DNA of 6,117 nucleotides from positions 1 to 6,117 of the forward strand of contig JAGSPQ010000310.1 in NCBI GenBank assembly GCA_018262385.1, in the 5' to 3' direction. Within the stretch, counting starts at the first letter, position 1. Every line of letters starts with the position of its first letter. This DNA comes from Myxococcaceae bacterium (GTDB lineage Bacteria > Myxococcota > Myxococcia > Myxococcales > Myxococcaceae). Under the pieces are notes generated by a model, which was given only the letters and a program-made list of their open reading frames with translations, did not search any database and was not told where the DNA came from. The translations under genes and the position numbers were made by a program. Below are positions 4,767 through 6,117 of the stretch, in pieces.

Positions 4767-6117
4767 ATGCATGAACGCGAGACGTTGATGGTCGACGGCA
4801 ACGAGGCCGCCGCCCACGTCGCCCACCGGCTGAGTGAGACGATCGCCATCTACCCGATCACCCCCTCCTCGACGATGGCCGAGCTGGCGGACGAGTGGTC
4901 GGCGGTAGGGCAGAAGAACCTCTGGGGCGGGGTGCCGGAGGTGGTGCAGCTGCAGTCGGAGGCTGGCGCGGCGGGCACGGTGCACGGGGCGCTGCAGGCG
5001 GGCGCGTTCACCACCACCTTCACCGCCTCTCAAGGCCTGCTGTTGATGATCCCCAACTTGTACAAGATCGCCGGGGAGCTGACCCCGTTCGCGCTCCACG
5101 TGGCGGCCCGGTCGCTGGCCACCCACGCGCTGTCGATCTTCGGCGATCACTCGGACGTGATGGCCTGCCGGCAGATCGGCGTGGCGCTGCTCGCGTCGGG
5201 CTCGGTGCAGGAGGCCCACGATCTGGCGGCGATCTCGCACGCGGCGACCCTCGAGGCGCGGATCCCCTTCCTCCACTTCTTCGACGGCTTTCGCACCTCG
5301 CACGAGATCGGGCGGATCGAGGTGATCCCCACCAAGGCGCTGCGGGCGCTGTTGAGCGAGGAGGCCGAGGCAGGCCACCGCGCGCGGGCCCTCAACCCCG
5401 ATCGCCCGGTGCTGCGCGGCTCGGCCCAGACCCAGAACCCCGACACCTTCTTCCAGGCCCGCGAGGCGTGCACCCCGTTCTACGCCGCGTGCCCCGGCGT
5501 GGTGCAAGCGGTGATGAACCGGTTCGCCGGGCTCACCGGGCGGCAGTACCGGCTGTTCGACTACGTCGGCCACCCCGAGGCCGAGCGGGTGATCGTGGCG
5601 ATGGGCTCGGGCGCCGAGGTGGCCCACGAGCTGGTCGAGGCGGAGGTCGCCAAAGGCCAGAAGGTGGGAGTGCTGAAGGTGCGGCTCTACCGGCCCTGGT
5701 CGGCGGCCGCGTTCCTCGAGGCGCTGCCGAGATCAGTGAAGGCGATCGCGGTGCTCGATCGCACCAAGGAAGCCGGCTCGGTCGGAGAGCCGCTGTACCT
5801 CGACGTGATCGCCACCCTCTTCGAGTCGGGCGCGCCGCCGCTGAAGGTGATTGGCGGGCGGTACGGGCTGTCGTCGAAGGAGTTCGACCCGGCGATGGTG
5901 CAGGCGGTGTTCGCCGAGCTGGCCAAGAGCAAGCCGAAGAACCACTTCACCATCGGGATCGTCGACGACGTCAGCCACACCTCGCTGGAGTGGGATCGCA
6001 GCTTCGATCTGCGGCACCCCGAGCGGGTCCAGGCGGTCTTCTACGGCCTGGGGGCCGACGGCACGGTCGGAGCGAACAAGAACACGATCAAGATCATCGG
6101 CGACGAGACGCCCCACG
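4767..6117 (+). CDS. nifJ: Pyruvate:ferredoxin (flavodoxin) oxidoreductase, N-terminal part (partial)
   Basis: This enzyme oxidatively decarboxylates pyruvate to acetyl-CoA and CO2 and passes electrons to ferredoxin or flavodoxin. The window holds the first 450 residues of a protein usually about 1,170-1,200 long. Domain I opens with VDGNEAAAHVAHRLSE and YPITPSS (29-35), and continues with LQSEAG, FTASQGLLLMIP, ELTPFALHVAARS and FGDHSDVM. T32, E65 and R115 correspond to the Thr31, Glu64 and Arg114 cofactor/substrate residues of Desulfovibrio africanus PFOR, each offset by one. Domain II follows from about residue 265 (ERVIVAMGSG at about 272-281, KVRLYRPW, AVLDRTKEAGS, IGGRYGLSSKEF). The window ends just as the gamma domain begins (FYGLGADGTVGANKN, from 425). 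The TPP/Mg and iron-sulfur parts are off the edge. The ATG at 4767 gives nine residues before DGN, common in the family; the in-frame ATG at 4788 is an alternative. Neither has a strong ribosome site. It is divergent from korA and probably controlled by the FNR-like palindrome upstream. Confidence 0.95.
   Translation, partial: MHERETLMVDGNEAAAHVAHRLSETIAIYPITPSSTMAELADEWSAVGQKNLWGGVPEVVQLQSEAGAAGTVHGALQAGAFTTTFTASQGLLLMIPNLYKIAGELTPFALHVAARSLATHALSIFGDHSDVMACRQIGVALLASGSVQEAHDLAAISHAATLEARIPFLHFFDGFRTSHEIGRIEVIPTKALRALLSEEAEAGHRARALNPDRPVLRGSAQTQNPDTFFQAREACTPFYAACPGVVQAVMNRFAGLTGRQYRLFDYVGHPEAERVIVAMGSGAEVAHELVEAEVAKGQKVGVLKVRLYRPWSAAAFLEALPRSVKAIAVLDRTKEAGSVGEPLYLDVIATLFESGAPPLKVIGGRYGLSSKEFDPAMVQAVFAELAKSKPKNHFTIGIVDDVSHTSLEWDRSFDLRHPERVQAVFYGLGADGTVGANKNTIKIIGDETPH

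Noticed and set aside
3199..4788. Long plus-strand open frame of 529 codons opposite korA, crossing the divergent control region
   Set aside because: It is antisense to a clearly recognisable KorA. Its translation is rich in Arg, Gly, Leu, Ala and His with no recognisable domain, typical of shadow frames in GC-rich DNA.
4752..5627. Minus-strand open frame of 291 codons opposite nifJ
   Set aside because: It is antisense to highly conserved PFOR domain I. Its composition is typical of a reverse-strand shadow.

Overview
The window comes from a GC-rich bacterial chromosome (roughly two thirds G+C by eye, strong G/C third-position bias). It has two divergent blocks of ordinary, intact housekeeping and redox genes. 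The gene content suggests an anaerobic or facultative bacterium that uses low-potential ferredoxin chemistry: two different 2-oxoacid:ferredoxin oxidoreductases, a rubrerythrin-like protein and the start of a respiratory complex I operon. A Myxococcota/Desulfobacterota-like lineage would fit the GC content and the NuoB-NuoC fusion, but the sequence alone does not prove it.

Left block (minus strand, read right to left from about 4542 to the left edge). The order is korA (alpha subunit with fused gamma domain), korB (TPP- and [4Fe-4S]-binding beta subunit), a ferritin-like/rubrerythrin protein, nuoA, and a nuoB-nuoC fusion that runs off the window. Spacing is tight: a 1-nt TGATG overlap (korA/korB), 7 nt (korB/rubrerythrin), 14 nt (rubrerythrin/nuoA) and a 10-nt overlap (nuoA/nuoB). 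This strongly suggests one transcript that joins a ferredoxin-reducing enzyme to complex I.

Centre (about 4543-4766). A 224-nt divergent intergenic region carries an excellent FNR/CRP-family palindrome (TTGATCCAGGTCAA), a four-tract G-quadruplex motif and a nested inverted repeat. It is the only substantial non-coding stretch and the main regulatory hub.

Right block (plus strand, 4767 to the right edge). This is the first 450 codons of a large single-chain pyruvate:ferredoxin/flavodoxin oxidoreductase (NifJ/PFOR). Its active-site residues align with a constant +1 offset to the well-studied Desulfovibrio africanus enzyme.

Together, both oxidoreductases would feed electrons from oxo-acids to ferredoxin under control of an oxygen- or redox-sensing FNR-type regulator. 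The adjacent complex I could be a consumer of those electrons (inference). No mobile elements, CRISPR arrays, tRNAs or rRNAs were seen. I found no previously undescribed system; the points most worth a second look are the control region and the operon combination.
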